From Craterostigma plantagineum (lineage: Eukaryota > Streptophyta > Magnoliopsida > Lamiales > Linderniaceae), in contig JAPQWV010000329.1 in the NCBI GenBank assembly GCA_027422505.1, positions 496,001-560,000 of the forward strand: a stretch of DNA of 64,000 nucleotides, in the 5' to 3' direction. Positions within the stretch are counted from its first letter, which is position 1. Each line of letters begins with the position of its first letter. Below are positions 1 through 11,231 of this stretch, one piece after another. Both the position numbers and the translations under genes were made by a program. The notes under the pieces are model-generated. The model saw only the letters and a list, made by a program, of their open reading frames with translations. It was not told the DNA's origin and made no database searches.

Positions 1-329
1 GTGGACAATCCTGATCCACCTACTCAAGCATGCCGAGGCCAAAGATCCCACTCCAAACGACGACATGATGACCCTGACGATCAGGTCATGAGGGGGAGAA
101 GAGGCCAAGGACTTCTGCGAGTGGTCAAGAACAAGGTCAAGGATCGGGCTCGCCGCAGACAAGGACTGGAGCTGTTGAAACCTCACAACCTACTACTCAA
201 ACAACCACCACCATGCACCGTACCACCCATACTCTAACCCAAATCCACCCACCAACCTTCCATCTAAGGACGCCTCCACTCACACCATCGATTTTCACAA
301 GCCCCTTGCTTTCGAAAGAAGAAGCAAGT

Positions 330-694
330 GCTGCCATGCTCGTAGCTCTGGCACAGACTCAAGCAACTCCCTCAATCGCTCCACGAGTTCCTCGACAAGT
401 ACATCTTCGAAGGACAATGGATGACCCATACCATGCCCGAGGAGATACAAAGACAGAGACTCAAGGATGTTCGACACTTCCTACAGCGATACAAAGACAG
501 AGACAGATGGATGAAAAATGCTAGGGACTGTTCGAATCGACACGCCATGGGAAAACATCAGGATTGAGATCCCATTCCTTGAAGAAGTTCATGAACACAT
601 ATGGAGGTCATCGGACAAAGTTAAGAAGTTGAATGAGTTCGACCTAAGAGGGATCTCTCACTTGGATCAGCAAAAGAGAATGATCAATCTCTAG
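330..694 (+). pseudogene. degenerate 5' part of an unrecognised retroelement ORF
   Basis: Codon-like reading continues upstream of the 259-aa ORF that starts at 695, but it is broken. A TAG immediately precedes that ATG, and around 520-540 the readable frame shifts by one base. The pieces are rich in charged and leucine residues (for example a run around 372-520 with HEFLDKYIF and QRYKDRDRW), suggesting helical protein. No family is recognised. The likely reading is one longer protein gene whose N-terminal part has decayed. Positions 1-329 show no frame I trust, although the window begins mid-element. Confidence is moderate that this is former coding sequence and low on function. Confidence 0.4.
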
Positions 695-1474
695 ATGCTA
701 ACCCATCTTGGACCAGATGTGAGGCTGGAGATGTCAAAAGGACAAGCGATGAGTCATTACAAGAGTCTATCCACTATATGTCAGCTACTAAGCATCTACT
801 GTGCTAAAGGTGGTCTTCCAACACCATTCTACGTCGTAGAGCGAGTAGATAGAACTCGAGAAGAGCTAAGCGAGAGCGACCTACCTTACCTCCCTACCGA
901 GGAGGTGTACTATCTCTACCAGCTATACGTAGAGAAGTACAAGGGTCCTCAAGGCTTCATCAAGAAAGAAGGACTCGAGGGACTCTACCGGTTCATGGTG
1001 CACCAAGTCAAATACTTCGCCGCACACGACCTTCAGATGGCTCTGGAGAGCAACATGAAGAAAGTTAACTTGACCGCTCTGCTCAACAAAGGACCTGAGA
1101 TCGAAGGGCTTCCCATCAATCACGTGCACATCAGCTCAGTCTTAGGAATCACCTACCACAATTCGATTGCAAAGAAGAATAGGTTGATGCTGAAGACTGA
1201 AGTTCATACGTTTTGTGATGGGACTCTCAAGGTCATCAGGAAGAACATAGAGACGAGATTGGAAGAGGTCAACAGAGAGACCATGATGAAGCTTCATAGG
1301 TTCGTGAGAGAGCAACCCCTTTTGATGGAACTACTTGAAGTCATCGAGGAGCAATTGGAGCTGAGGAACACTCTAAGGAACTTCGAGTATGCGCTGGGCT
1401 TGAGCACTTCATACTATGCCCAACGAGGACAGATAGTGCGGAAGGGCAATCAAGCACAAATGGGGAGAATGTAG
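695..1474 (+). CDS. unrecognised 259-aa ORF at the 3' end of an LTR retroelement
   Basis: This is an open frame of 259 codons whose TAG stop overlaps the start of an LTR, because the polypurine tract lies inside its last codons. Residues 60-110 are aromatic and acidic (LPYLPTEEVYYLYQLYVEKY). Residues about 185-230 form a leucine-rich, probably coiled-coil helix (MELLEVIEEQLELRN). No RT, RNase H, integrase or protease motif is present and I do not recognise the family. Its place between any pol gene (off-window) and the 3' LTR is that of an additional or env-like ORF, or of a gag-like ORF in a non-autonomous element. The ATG follows an in-frame stop, so the natural protein was probably longer at the N terminus. 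Confidence 0.5.
   Translation: MLTHLGPDVRLEMSKGQAMSHYKSLSTICQLLSIYCAKGGLPTPFYVVERVDRTREELSESDLPYLPTEEVYYLYQLYVEKYKGPQGFIKKEGLEGLYRFMVHQVKYFAAHDLQMALESNMKKVNLTALLNKGPEIEGLPINHVHISSVLGITYHNSIAKKNRLMLKTEVHTFCDGTLKVIRKNIETRLEEVNRETMMKLHRFVREQPLLMELLEVIEEQLELRNTLRNFEYALGLSTSYYAQRGQIVRKGNQAQMGRM
1458..1469 (+). other. polypurine tract of the left-edge element
   Basis: The purine run AAATGGGGAGAA directly precedes the TG that opens the 353-bp LTR, the position expected for plus-strand priming in reverse transcription. Confidence 0.55.
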
Positions 1475-1822
1475 AATATCAATTTTAATTGTGCTGTAAT
1501 TTCATTAGCCGTCCTTGTAACTAAGGGCTTTATTTGTAGTTTTCTTTAGATTATGACTTAAATTGTATTTATACCAAGTATGTTTGGTATAAATACTTGT
1601 ACACACATTGTGCTTAATAGAGAATTTTAGTCAATTGATCCGAAAGGCTTCACAATCCAATTGTAGAGAGAGAAAGTCAGAAAATATTTTCTCATTACAC
1701 GAATTCTCTCTCAAAGTACTTCAACGAAGGTTTTCGATCGAAATTCTATTTTCTATAATTCTAATCGGTTTCCTTAGGATTGAAGTCTCTTATCATAGAG
1801 TTGATAATCTAGGGACCCAACA
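1470..1822 (+). repeat. 3' LTR (353 bp) of the left-edge retroelement
   Basis: It begins TGTAGAATATC just after a polypurine tract and ends CCCAACA, giving TG...CA termini. A TATA-like TATAAATA lies at 1588-1595 inside a hairpin (1567-1594), as expected for an LTR promoter. The element body lies left of the window, so the matching 5' LTR and TSD cannot be seen. The bases after the end are TATTC. An alternative is a chance TG/CA pair, but polypurine tract, TATA box and terminus all agree. Confidence 0.5.
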
Positions 1823-1839
1823 TATTCTCTTTATCATAT

Positions 1840-3367
1840 TTTCCTGCAGGCATTCTGTTTAAGAAAATAAATTGAACATCGATTCTGATTGGCAGAGAGA
1901 GGGCACCGATAGACTATTACTCTCTGTGGTTAAAAGTAGTCCACAAGTTAATTTCCGGTAGGGTGACCAGATTGATCACATAAACTTGATATGCCGACGA
2001 GTCCTATGTGACTGTGCAAGTCACTCACTCAAGGTAGTGGGAGCTCGTGACATTGATACAAGACGAAACAGGGATTGTCTGTATGGATCACATGCTGGGA
2101 ATGTCAAAGATTGAATCGGCTGACTATAGTAGCATACGTGAACCTTAAAACGAAAGGGTCAAGTTGGAGTTGGCCCTGGGGTCCTGACCTTCAACTAGCT
2201 TTGCTAGGCTCGACGTGCTTTTGCTAGAGTCGACGGCGACGTGTGGTCATGGCAACGGGGCGTGATGGTCAACTTGACCGCTGAGCGAGATTTACAGTCT
2301 CGAAAGAGATACGTGTCCTATGAGAGCTTCAGGGATGGAAAATTAGAAAGTCTTTCGCCAAAGCATTGCAACTGACATTATATGAAGGGTTTCCGTAATT
2401 TTGCCTGTCACGATTCATCATAGAGTCGAGTCCTGTTAGTTTGACATTATATGACTATCACTCGACCGGGACACATGTGAAGGGTTTATACATATGGCGA
2501 TAATGTATAGTGGTTCGTGAATTTCGAATTCGGACTCGACTCGGGGTCGGCTCGGTACTACAAGATTAATAGGGTGGCTACCTGTTTGGATTCCTCCCTA
2601 TGCCGAGTTTAGACGAACCAGAGAAGTCGGGCTTAAAAAGGATCACTAATTACGGGTCAAATTAAAGAGAGATTGGGCTTAGAGTCGTAAATGGGCTCGG
2701 CCCAAATTTAATTTGGGCCGAACTTAATATTTTCAATTTAGGCTTGGCCCAAAATTAATATTTATATGTGAGAATGTTTATTTTATTATTTGATAATTAA
2801 AATAATTATTTATTTCCGCGAGTAGAAATGGTGTTATACCGTAACTTACTAAGAGGGGCAAATTGGGAATTTCACCTCATGAGATTTTCGAAGATAACAT
2901 ATTAGATATGGTAGGATTTTTTGAAATTGATTGGAATAAATAGCATGATTTTCGAAATATGCTAAATATTCCTTTTTGAAAAGATTTTGTAAGTTGAATA
3001 TTTGAAAGATAAGATCTTTTAAGATATGGGGAGGATGAAATTTACTCATAAGAAACAAATAGAACAAGTCACACACACATCAAAAAGAAAAGCTTGGAGC
3101 TCTATCTCTTCGTCGGGCGAATTCTCGGTCGACTTCTCTAGCTATCCACGGGAGACAATCGAACGTGACCACCAAAACGGACCGGTGTGATGAATCTTTC
3201 CGCAATCCTCAACCGCCGTCCTACTTCTGTTTCAGTTCTTCAAACTACAACGTACGTTTCGATGAACCCCTTCAACGTTATTACCGTTCGTGTTAAACCG
3301 AGCAATTTCGGAAAACAGGATCACTGGAAAATTTTGAAATCCCAGGATAATCCGGTGTTTCCCAACT
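1840..3367 (+). repeat. 5' LTR of Copia element B, start truncated
   Basis: From about 1,860 the sequence aligns in order with the LTR that starts at 4,697. Shared blocks include the GTGTCCTATGAG region, the CATAGAGTCGAGT / CATAGAATCGAGT region, GGGTTTATAC and CGGGCTTAAAAAGGATCA. The two are clearly diverged, so the element is old. The right end (CCCAAC) abuts a primer-binding site. The first roughly 160 bp seen in the 3' LTR are missing here, replaced by the flank of the 353-bp LTR. Confidence 0.65.
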
Positions 3368-3368
3368 G

Positions 3369-3380
3369 TGATATCAGAGC
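3369..3380 (+). other. primer-binding site of Copia element B
   Basis: TGATATCAGAGC matches the plant initiator-Met tRNA complement TGGTATCAGAGC except at one position and lies directly after the 5' LTR end. Confidence 0.7.
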
Positions 3381-3599
3381 TTAGGCTCGGTTCACAGATG
3401 AGGCGTGAATGAATCGATGAACCGATTGGATCGGAAAAACACGCATGTGATAGTCACACGCACGCACACGAGAAGCGGCGAATGCGGCAACGCTCAGCGG
3501 TTGAGATGCGGCCCATGGTTGCGACTCCCGTCAGGATCCAGCGTCTGGAGACGCACCAACAACGATGTGGCACAGCTGGTTCGATGCGGCTGAGACACG

Positions 3600-4675
3600 A
3601 CAACAGAATAGCAGTCGAATGCGGCCATGGATTCTTAAAGAACGAAGACGAACCTTGCGTCTACAAGAAAAGCAGTGGGAGCAAAATATATTTCCTCGTA
3701 TTGTACGTGGACGACATCCTTTTGATAGGAAATGATATTGGAATGCTCTCGATGGTGAAAGCGTGGCTTTCGACCGAATTCTCCATGAAAGACTTGGGAG
3801 AGGCTACCTACATCTTGGGGATTCGGCTCTATATAGATCGAGCGAATCGTATGTTAGGACTCTCCCAGGCCCTTGCTTAGAGAAGGTCCTGAAGCGATAT
3901 AATATGGACAACTCTAAGAAAGGGTTCCTGCCTATGCGGCATGGGATTCACCTTTCCAAGGTTATGAGCCCTCAAAGTGAGTTGGAGCGGAAAGAGATGA
4001 ATGGAATCCCCTATGCATCCGTAGTGGGTAGCTTGATGTACGCGATGCTTTGCACGCGACCTGACTTGGCGTATGCTGTGAGCGTAGTTAGTCGGTTTCA
4101 GGCTGACCCTGATAAGGAACATTGGACAGCAGTCAAGACTATCCTCAAGTACCTCAGACGGACTAAGGATATGATGCTGGTCTACGGTAATGGAGAATTG
4201 GAAGTGGAAGGGTATATGGATTCGGATTTCCAGTCTGACGTGGACGACCGAAAATCCACTCCAGGATTCGTCTTTACGCTCAACGGTGGAGCGGTGTCTT
4301 GGAAAAGTTCCAAACATAGCACTACAGCAGATTCCACATGCGAAGCAGAGTATATAGCTGCCTCAGATGCAGCGAAGGAAGGTGTTTGGATGAGAAAGTT
4401 CTTGGAAGAACTTGGTGTCGTTCCCGTAGCAGATAGACCATTGCCATTGTGGTGTGACAATACTGGCGCTATTGCCTAGGCAAAAGAACCGAGGTCTCAC
4501 AGCAGGTCCAAACATATAGAATGAAAGTACCACGTGTTACGTTGAGAATGGCTACGTAGCCGTGCAGAAGATTGCGACTGCGGAAAACGTGGCCGACCCG
4601 TTCACCAAGCCTTTATCACAGGTAGTGCTGGCTAGACATCTCGAAAAGATGGATATTAGATACTACAGCGCATAG
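3600..4675 (+). pseudogene. Copia element B RT C-terminus and RNase H (deleted, frameshifted)
   Basis: Two overlapping frames carry the end of a Copia reverse transcriptase and its RNase H. The first has the catalytic LYVDDILLIGND box (3,690-3,740). After a frameshift near 3,870 the second continues with the Copia run GSLMYAMLCTRPDLAYAV, a DSDFQSD RNase H motif and STCEAEYIAASDAAKE (to 4,479). A stop follows at 4,479, and conserved RNase H tail residues (AKEPRSH, VADPFTKPLSQ) persist to about 4,620. Gag, protease, integrase and most of RT are absent: only about 230 bp separate the PBS from the RT fragment, so a large internal deletion joined leader to RT. The element cannot be autonomous. Confidence 0.8.
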
Positions 4676-4685
4676 CATTGAGTGC

Positions 4686-4696
4686 AAGTGGGAGAT
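4686..4696 (+). other. polypurine tract of Copia element B
   Basis: AAGTGGGAGAT lies after the RNase H remnant and directly before the 3' LTR. Confidence 0.55.
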
Positions 4697-6178
4697 TATT
4701 AGGAATATGCCATCGAATGCTATACGAGGATTGAATTGTATAGGGCATTAGCTTATTTATCATTCGACCTTTTATGTAATAAGATATTTTTTATGTGTTT
4801 ATTGAAAGGCGTTGTTCGTTTATTGGTTATAAGAGTACTTTACTAAGCATCTTGTAAAGCAATAAATGAACAAATCCAAATGTGTCGAGTTGAGTCACTA
4901 TTCTCGATGGGTACGAGAGAGGAAGGCACCAGTGGACTCTTAACCTCGAGCATTAAAAGTCCGTAAGCCTTAGGCTTATTTGTCGATGACCTATCGAGTG
5001 CCGATATCCCGCTTGGAAGCGGAGGTCATGACTTGTGATGCGAGTCGAATCAAGGGATTGAATCGTTTCATGGACACTGACTCACGGGTCGTACGGTCGA
5101 ACATGGCTTATTACTCAAGGAGTGTCAATGACCGACGACAACACTATAGTAGTCTACGTGAACTTTAGACTGCAAGGGGCTTTGACGGAGTTAACTTCGA
5201 AGTCTCGACTGTCACTGGTTCCCTCGACCCGATTTGTTGTTGCATGGGTCAGCGGGCCAGATGCGGTCTTGATGACGATTTGTGATTGCCGGGCTTAGAG
5301 CGCCGAGTACGGATTCACAGTCTTGGAAGTAATCGAGATAAGTGTCCTATGAGGACGGTGACGGGAATTACGTAATCCTTGGCCAATGTATTGAACTAAC
5401 TCATGTTAGACATGGAGGATAGTTTTGGTAATTTGCCTCGTCCCCGTTTTATCATAGAATCGAGTATAGTGAGTTTGACATAGACCATGGCTCTCACTCG
5501 ATTGGGACACAGCTGAAGGGTTTATACGTAGTACTATAATCTATAGTAAGGTTCTCGAATAAAGACTGGGTCAAAATTCGCACTCGAATCGGGTTACGGT
5601 CCGGTACTGCGGGATTGGCTAGGTAACTGTCGGATTCTTGGATTCTCCCTTGCCGATTGAGTCGAACCTAGATAGTCGGGCTTAAAAAGGATCATCAACG
5701 TGTACTGATAAGGAGAGAAAAGTGTTTTGGGCCTTAACGGGCCTTGGGCCATTGGGCCGCGTCTTAGTGGGCCTCGGGTCGTTTAATGGACCGAAGTCGA
5801 ACTTCGTATGAAACTAACTTTGAGACTTGGGCTAGGCCAAGTGCTTAAAAGGCTTGAGGGTAAAATTGGAATTTGACCATAAGCTGATTTCCAATTATGC
5901 CTTGGGAATTAATTTCAAAAATTAAATATAAATATAGAAATAATGTATTTGGAATATTATTTATTTTAAGGTGAAAATTTCGAAATTAATCTTGGATTAA
6001 GTTTCTAATTTTATGCCATATTTAAATATACTTAGTTTGACTTAGTATTTAAGTTAGTTGTCTAATTATGGTAAGTATCCTTATATGAATTTTGAATTAA
6101 ATAAGGGAGAGAAAGATATGGCAAAATCTCTCCACTTAAGGAGCAAAATCAAAAACCATATCTTTGAGATATCCTAGG
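4697..6178 (+). repeat. 3' LTR of Copia element B, 3' end truncated
   Basis: It begins TATTAGGAATATG, a decayed form of the TGTTAGGAATA start seen in the related solo LTR G (59,882). Blocks match the 5' LTR in order. It stops abruptly at 6,178 where the SIRE-like LTR of element C begins, so C inserted into it and its last few hundred bases are missing here. LTR ends of the same family, with the GGGGACGTGGCGTCTCC block and a CCCAACA or CTCAACA end, recur at 16,590-16,776, 17,160-17,466 and in LTR G. Confidence 0.7.
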
Positions 6179-7922
6179 TGAAGATATAAATGTGCCTAAG
6201 AGGGGGGTGTGAATTAGGCTTATAAAAGTTTTATGCTTCTTTTCACAAATCCTAAGTGTAGTAACTTAGATATGCCTACTAATGTTTGTGATGAGTATGC
6301 CTGATATATCCTAATACCGTAGGATGTGTGCCGGGTCTGTGTCATAGAGATAAAGGAATAACTAAAAAGTAAATGCGAGACAGGATTTTTATAGAGGTTA
6401 TATCCCCAACTGGGGTTTACTCCTCTCTCATTGGGATTTACTTCCCAAGAGTTTAACCAATCACTATAATGCACCGTAGCTGGTTACAAAACTTATTGGC
6501 TAGCCCAATACACAAGATAAACAAGTCGCACACTAGTCACTACTAGGTTCCCACACGCTGAGTTTCGTTCCTCGGAATCTCCTTGATCCCGACAGACACA
6601 GCTCGCTACCGAAGGGCCCCCGAAACTCGTCCTTCCCTTCACGTGTGCGTAAACGTCGACCTTGCCTCCTTGGTATTGTTCACGTCCGAAGACAACACGT
6701 GCGAAGACAGAATATATGGAAGGGATGATGGAATATCAGATGAATCACTCGCTCAGTGATGGAACCGCAAGTTAACGCTCAGTAAGGCAGAAAGCTATCG
6801 CAAATGGAAGGCTCAGGAATCTCTTGGTATCTTTCTGCTCAAATATCTCTTGTAGGCTTATATTCGCAAATTTCTTGAATTTCTAAAATATGAAGTGTAA
6901 CATGTATATAAACCTTTTAGATCAGCACTTCACATGGAAAATCATATCATACAATAATCACCAAATCAAGCATAGTTTCCATGCAAATTTCGAAGTCAAC
7001 ATGCCATATAAAATCATGCTTTTTAATAAATCATCACAACGGTCATAGCACATTAAAGCATGATTATTTTCCATATAAGAGCTCATTTAAGCATGAATAT
7101 ATTCCATATAAAGATCCAAATTCGTTCTCATGCATATTCAATCACTTCGCATATATTTACCATATCAGGATTTTCCATAAGTGATTCCCTGCTATCTGCT
7201 TCTAGTGTAAGTAGATCCAAATTAACTTTCCAAATATAGCACACAAGATAGCATCATACCAGCACGTTTTCCATGTACAACTCATAGTATTAGATCAATA
7301 TAATTACCATGTTTAGCACGCAAATCATATCAGAACACACTTAATTCGATTTATCAAATCATGGCGGAACTTTCCTTATTTCAGAGATCACATCCGTTTA
7401 TAGGACACACCATATAATAGCATCTTATCCACAAAGTCAATCAAATCGAATCTTCCCTAAATATAATATTCCAATCAGCATAAGGAAAGATATTAATTCA
7501 ATATTGCACATTAAATTAAATGGAAGGCATGCAAAAATCGTATATGTGATCGTCCAGGAATAATCAAGTATCACAGGGTATATCACTTTTCATATATAAA
7601 CAACATATTTTCCATATATAGCTCAACAGGATATTTCATGCATAATTTCCATATATAGCACATAAAGATATATCCTATCTCATGGACTGTCTATAACATG
7701 CGATCACCTAGTTTCACGAAATCATCACAGAATCACATGCAACTCAAATATTCAACACTTTAACTATTCATAGCTCATAACCAATGCATGGTCGAATATT
7801 ATCATGTTCCTTAGACATTATATTGATCACAAATCGAATTGCTTAATTTTATAGTCCTAACGTCATTACAATTACATTGTCCATCAAAACTCTCTAACAC
7901 ACATGGACCAAAAAGGTCAACA
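6179..7922 (-). repeat. 3' LTR of SIRE-like Copia element C
   Basis: In plus orientation it runs from TGAAGATATAAATG to AAAAAGGTCAACA. Read on the minus strand the LTR starts TGTTGACCTTTTTGGTCCA, a start I associate with the SIRE/Maximus Copia lineage, and lies just downstream of a polypurine tract. Length is 1,744 bp. The block repeats at 15,109-16,589 and 41,629-43,337. The five bases to its left are CTAGG; the partner TSD cannot be checked because the far end of the element is rearranged. It is AT-rich, with many CATATA words. Confidence 0.75.
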
Positions 7923-7923
7923 T

Positions 7924-7940
7924 TGTTCCCCTTTTTGATG
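7924..7940 (-). other. polypurine tract of Copia element C
   Basis: On the minus strand the sequence reads CATCATCAAAAAGGGGAAC followed by the LTR start, the usual arrangement in SIRE-like Copia elements. Confidence 0.7.
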
Positions 7941-8628
7941 ATGACATGTAATTAATGCAGCACATAAGCATGTAAGCATATTCGATTTCACAAGTCCTAG
8001 CACATATGTCTAAGTGTTCAACAATTTGCAAAACAGAGCATATGATATTTCCTAATCACATATGATACATATTTGCTCCCCCTGCCTAAGTGCGTTTATC
8101 TATGCAAAGATATATCGTGAATGAATTTGCTCCCCCTGTCTAAGTGTGCAGATATATCATGTCATTTTTTACGTTATATCCTGCGTACAAAATTTCGAGA
8201 TTTACCCGTGATTGAGCTCCCCCTGCCTAAGTGCACATTTTCCAAGTATGATTCACGTAATCATATGATCATTGCAGCCAACAAATCTCACACAAGTCAA
8301 TTTTCACAGTTAAGTATCCGAGTATGAGATTTAGATAACGCAATGTAAAATCAGCACAGATATATCCGGAGATCAGAGTAAAATATCGAGAACGCATAGA
8401 AGCATCAAGGATATATCATAAAAGCAAATATTATATAGATAAGGGTTCAACGAACTTCCCTAAACACCAACTACCAGCCAAAATACCTAGACCTTAATCG
8501 CCTAGTACTTACCTTACTACTCCCCCTTCATCATCAAAAAGGCGGGAGGCACACTTAAAAGCTAAAAACGATACTAGCAGAGCGGAAAATCCTAAGAGCA
8601 ACTAAGAACATGGATCATGTAGGGCAGC
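7941..8628 (-). other. 3' untranslated region of element C with repeated purine-tract motifs
   Basis: No ORF is credible here. On the minus strand a motif of the form CACTTAGGCAGGGGGAGC occurs near 8,077-8,094, 8,130-8,147 and 8,216-8,233, and a further GAAGGGGGAG with the same TTTTTGATGATGA context lies at 8,519-8,541. These resemble extra copies of the polypurine tract. The corresponding region of element E has diverged versions near 17,553, 17,615, 17,697 and 18,062. Confidence 0.55.
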
Positions 8629-9547
8629 CTACTGGCTTGAAGATGATTCAGAATCGGCGGGTTTAGGAAGGGACTTCTTGACCAGCTTGGAGAGCTTGGA
8701 CAGTTTCAGCGACAGCTCGGTATATTGTTCTTTGAGCTTGCGGAAGCGCTTCTGATTATCAGCCTTGATATCGGAGATATCGCGGTGCAACACTGAGATT
8801 CCTTCCTTCCCTACGCTGAGCTCATCCTCATAGTCGTCGTCCTCGTCGCTTTTGACCTTCGTTTTTCCCTTCGCAGCAGACCATTTCTGGGCACTATCGA
8901 CTGACCTGTTCTTCTTTGCCTTGAACCAACCTTGGCCCTTGGAGTAATGAATTCCCATGCGCTTAGGGTCACAAGGTCCACTACATGGACAACCTTATCT
9001 TCCGAAGCCGGTGGCAGAATAATACCCTCATCGAACAGGTGAGTGAGCAACATTCCATAGGGCAACGCCTTATCCTTGCTCTCAATGGCCTGAATCATGA
9101 ACTTCATGACGATATATCCTAGGTTAAATCTGCGGTTCTGGGATATCATGTAGACCGCGAGGTGCTCATGAAGTTCATGGTCGTCGAGTGACCGCCACTG
9201 CCTATTTTTGCACTCCAGATGGTCATGTTGAGCAGTTTGTGTAGGAAGAAAAAGTCGACAGGGAGCTGGTTCAGGGCTTCTCCGTCAGAAAATCGGGGTT
9301 TGGTGCGGGTATTCCAGAGTGTACGAAGGATATCACTGAGGTCAAACTCATCAGCATGGCACCAGTCGCTCATGTCGTAATGACAGAAGACCTCATCAGC
9401 AACCCCAAGCATGGCATTCATAGTCTTAGTGCTCCATTCGATCTTGCGGCCGAGAATGTAGGAGCGGATATTGATATGCCCTTCGAACTCTTCGTAGTCG
9501 AAGTTTGCATAGAAGAGCTTGACGACCTCAGGATATTCCTAAAATAA
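8629..9547 (-). pseudogene. extra ORF of Copia element C (plant transposon-protein-like domain), N-terminus deleted
   Basis: Three overlapping minus-strand frames (8629-8958, 8811-9149, 9146-9421) and their upstream continuation to 9,547 form one broken gene. It lies between pol and the 3' LTR, where SIRE-like elements carry an env-like or additional ORF. Readable parts include MNAMLGVADEVFCHYDMSDW and an IGSGGHSTTMNFMS box, then a C-terminal coiled coil with SLKLSKLSKLVKKS ending at 8,629. The central part resembles the domain annotated in plant genomes as putative plant transposon protein (from memory, Pfam Transposase_32). A deletion with microhomology ATTCCT near 9,540 removed the lysine/proline-rich N terminus still present in element E. 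There are at least two frameshifts. Confidence 0.6.
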
Positions 9548-9734
9548 TCTAGATAACTGAAGGAATGTCTCGGAATGGGATAACTACGAATTTTTTTTCT
9601 TAAATACGAAGACTACAGTTAAGGAAAAATTCCATAAGATCCACGGATATATTTCAAGGGCTGACTGGATGTCTTAAGATAGGGTAACTATGAATTTCTA
9701 CCTAAAATAAGATGACCTAAAGTAAATGATAGAA

Positions 9735-11230
9735 TTAGGCAGATTTACTAACCTTATTTAGCTCGATAATTCCCAACCGATCACGGATGTCGCAGAATCT
9801 TGCCTCAATTAGGGGCTTCGTAAAGATATCAGCAAGCTGATCATTTGTTCCTACAAATTCCACACTGATATTCCCCTTCTGAACATGGTCTCGTATAAAA
9901 TGATGATTTTTAACCTCAATATGCTTAGTACGAGAATGATGCACGAGATTCTTAGTAATACTACTGGCACTAGTGCTATCACACAGAATATGAATTGTCA
10001 TATCCTAACCCGAAATCACTAAGGGTTTGTTTCATCCAAAGAACTTGTTGACAACAATTTCCTAAGGCCATATATTCAGCTTCGGTCGTGGAGAGGGCGA
10101 CAGCATTTTCCTTTCTACTAGACCAAGTTATCGGGGAATTTCCAAGTAATTGGCAAGTTCCACTAGTACTTCTCCTATCTTCCCTACAGCCAACATAGAC
10201 AATATCGCAATATCCCATTAATGGGAATGCATCCGTATATGAATACCACATACCAAAATTCACAGTACCCTTGATATATCTAAGTATACGCTTGACTGCT
10301 GTCAAGTGAGATTCCCTAGGGTCAGACTGATATCTTGAACACATACCAACAGCAAACATAATATCAGGGCGACTAGCAGTTAAGTAAAGAAGGCTTCCGA
10401 TCATACCTCGATATTCTGTTTGGTCCACTGGTGTACCTGATTCATCACCGTCTATTTTGGTGGTCGGATGCATAGGGGTGGAAATTGCTTTGGAATCGCT
10501 CATCCCGAATTTTGTCAGTAATTCCTTGCTGTACTTTGTCTGGGATACAAAGGTTCCATTGTCAAGCTGCTTTATTTGCAACCCGAGGAAGTAGTTCAGC
10601 TCACCCATTAAGCTCATCTCAAATTCCTTCTGCATAGACTTAGAGAATTCCTCGCAAAGAAGGATATTAGTACTTCCAAATATAATATCATCAACGTAGA
10701 TCTGGACCAGTATCATGTGATCACCTTCATACTTAATAAACAGTGTGTTATCAATAGTTCCAGTCGACAATTCTATGTCATCAAGAACTTACTTAGCCTC
10801 TCATTCCATGCCCTAGGAGCGTACTTTAAACCAATGCTTTATTTAATTTAAAACATGATTTGGAAAATCTTCCCTAGCAAAGCCCGGTGGTTGTTCTACA
10901 TAAACTTCCTCATTTATAAAACCATTTAAAATGCACTTTTTACGTCCATTTGAAAAAGTATGAAGCGTTTAAAGCATGCATATGCAAGTAAGACACGTAT
11001 AGACTCTAACCTAGCTACTGGAGCAAAAGTTTCATCGAAATCAATACCTTCCTCCTGGGAATAACCTTTTGCAACTAACCTTGCTTTGTTTCTAGTGACT
11101 TTACTGTGTTCGTCGAGTTTGTTGCGGAAGACCCATTTGGTTCCTATGATGGATTTTGCATCTGGTCTCTCTACGACTGTCCACACATGGCTCTTTTTAA
11201 ACTAAGATAGCTCATCCTCCATGGCAGAAA
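9735..11230 (-). pseudogene. Copia element C reverse transcriptase and RNase H
   Basis: Read on the minus strand, frame 10,926-11,186 holds the RT N-terminal region ([28 protein letters not shown], and MDVKSAF with the first catalytic Asp). Frame 9,979-10,770 holds the IYVDDIIFGS catalytic box (Asp 27 and 28 of that frame), the GSLLYLTASRPDIMFAVG run and the RNase H ALSTTEAEYMALGNCCQQ motif. Frame 9,735-10,001 is the RNase H tail (IADIFTKPLIEARF-like). A gap at 10,770-10,925 and at least two frameshifts make it non-functional. Spacer 9,548-9,734 holds no ORF and matches the equivalent spacer of element E. Sequence and order fit the SIRE-like Copia lineage. Confidence 0.85.
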
Positions 11231-11231
11231 C

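Noticed and set aside
1608..1862. 84-aa plus frame
   Set aside because: It spans the LTR end and flank and has no protein-like conservation.
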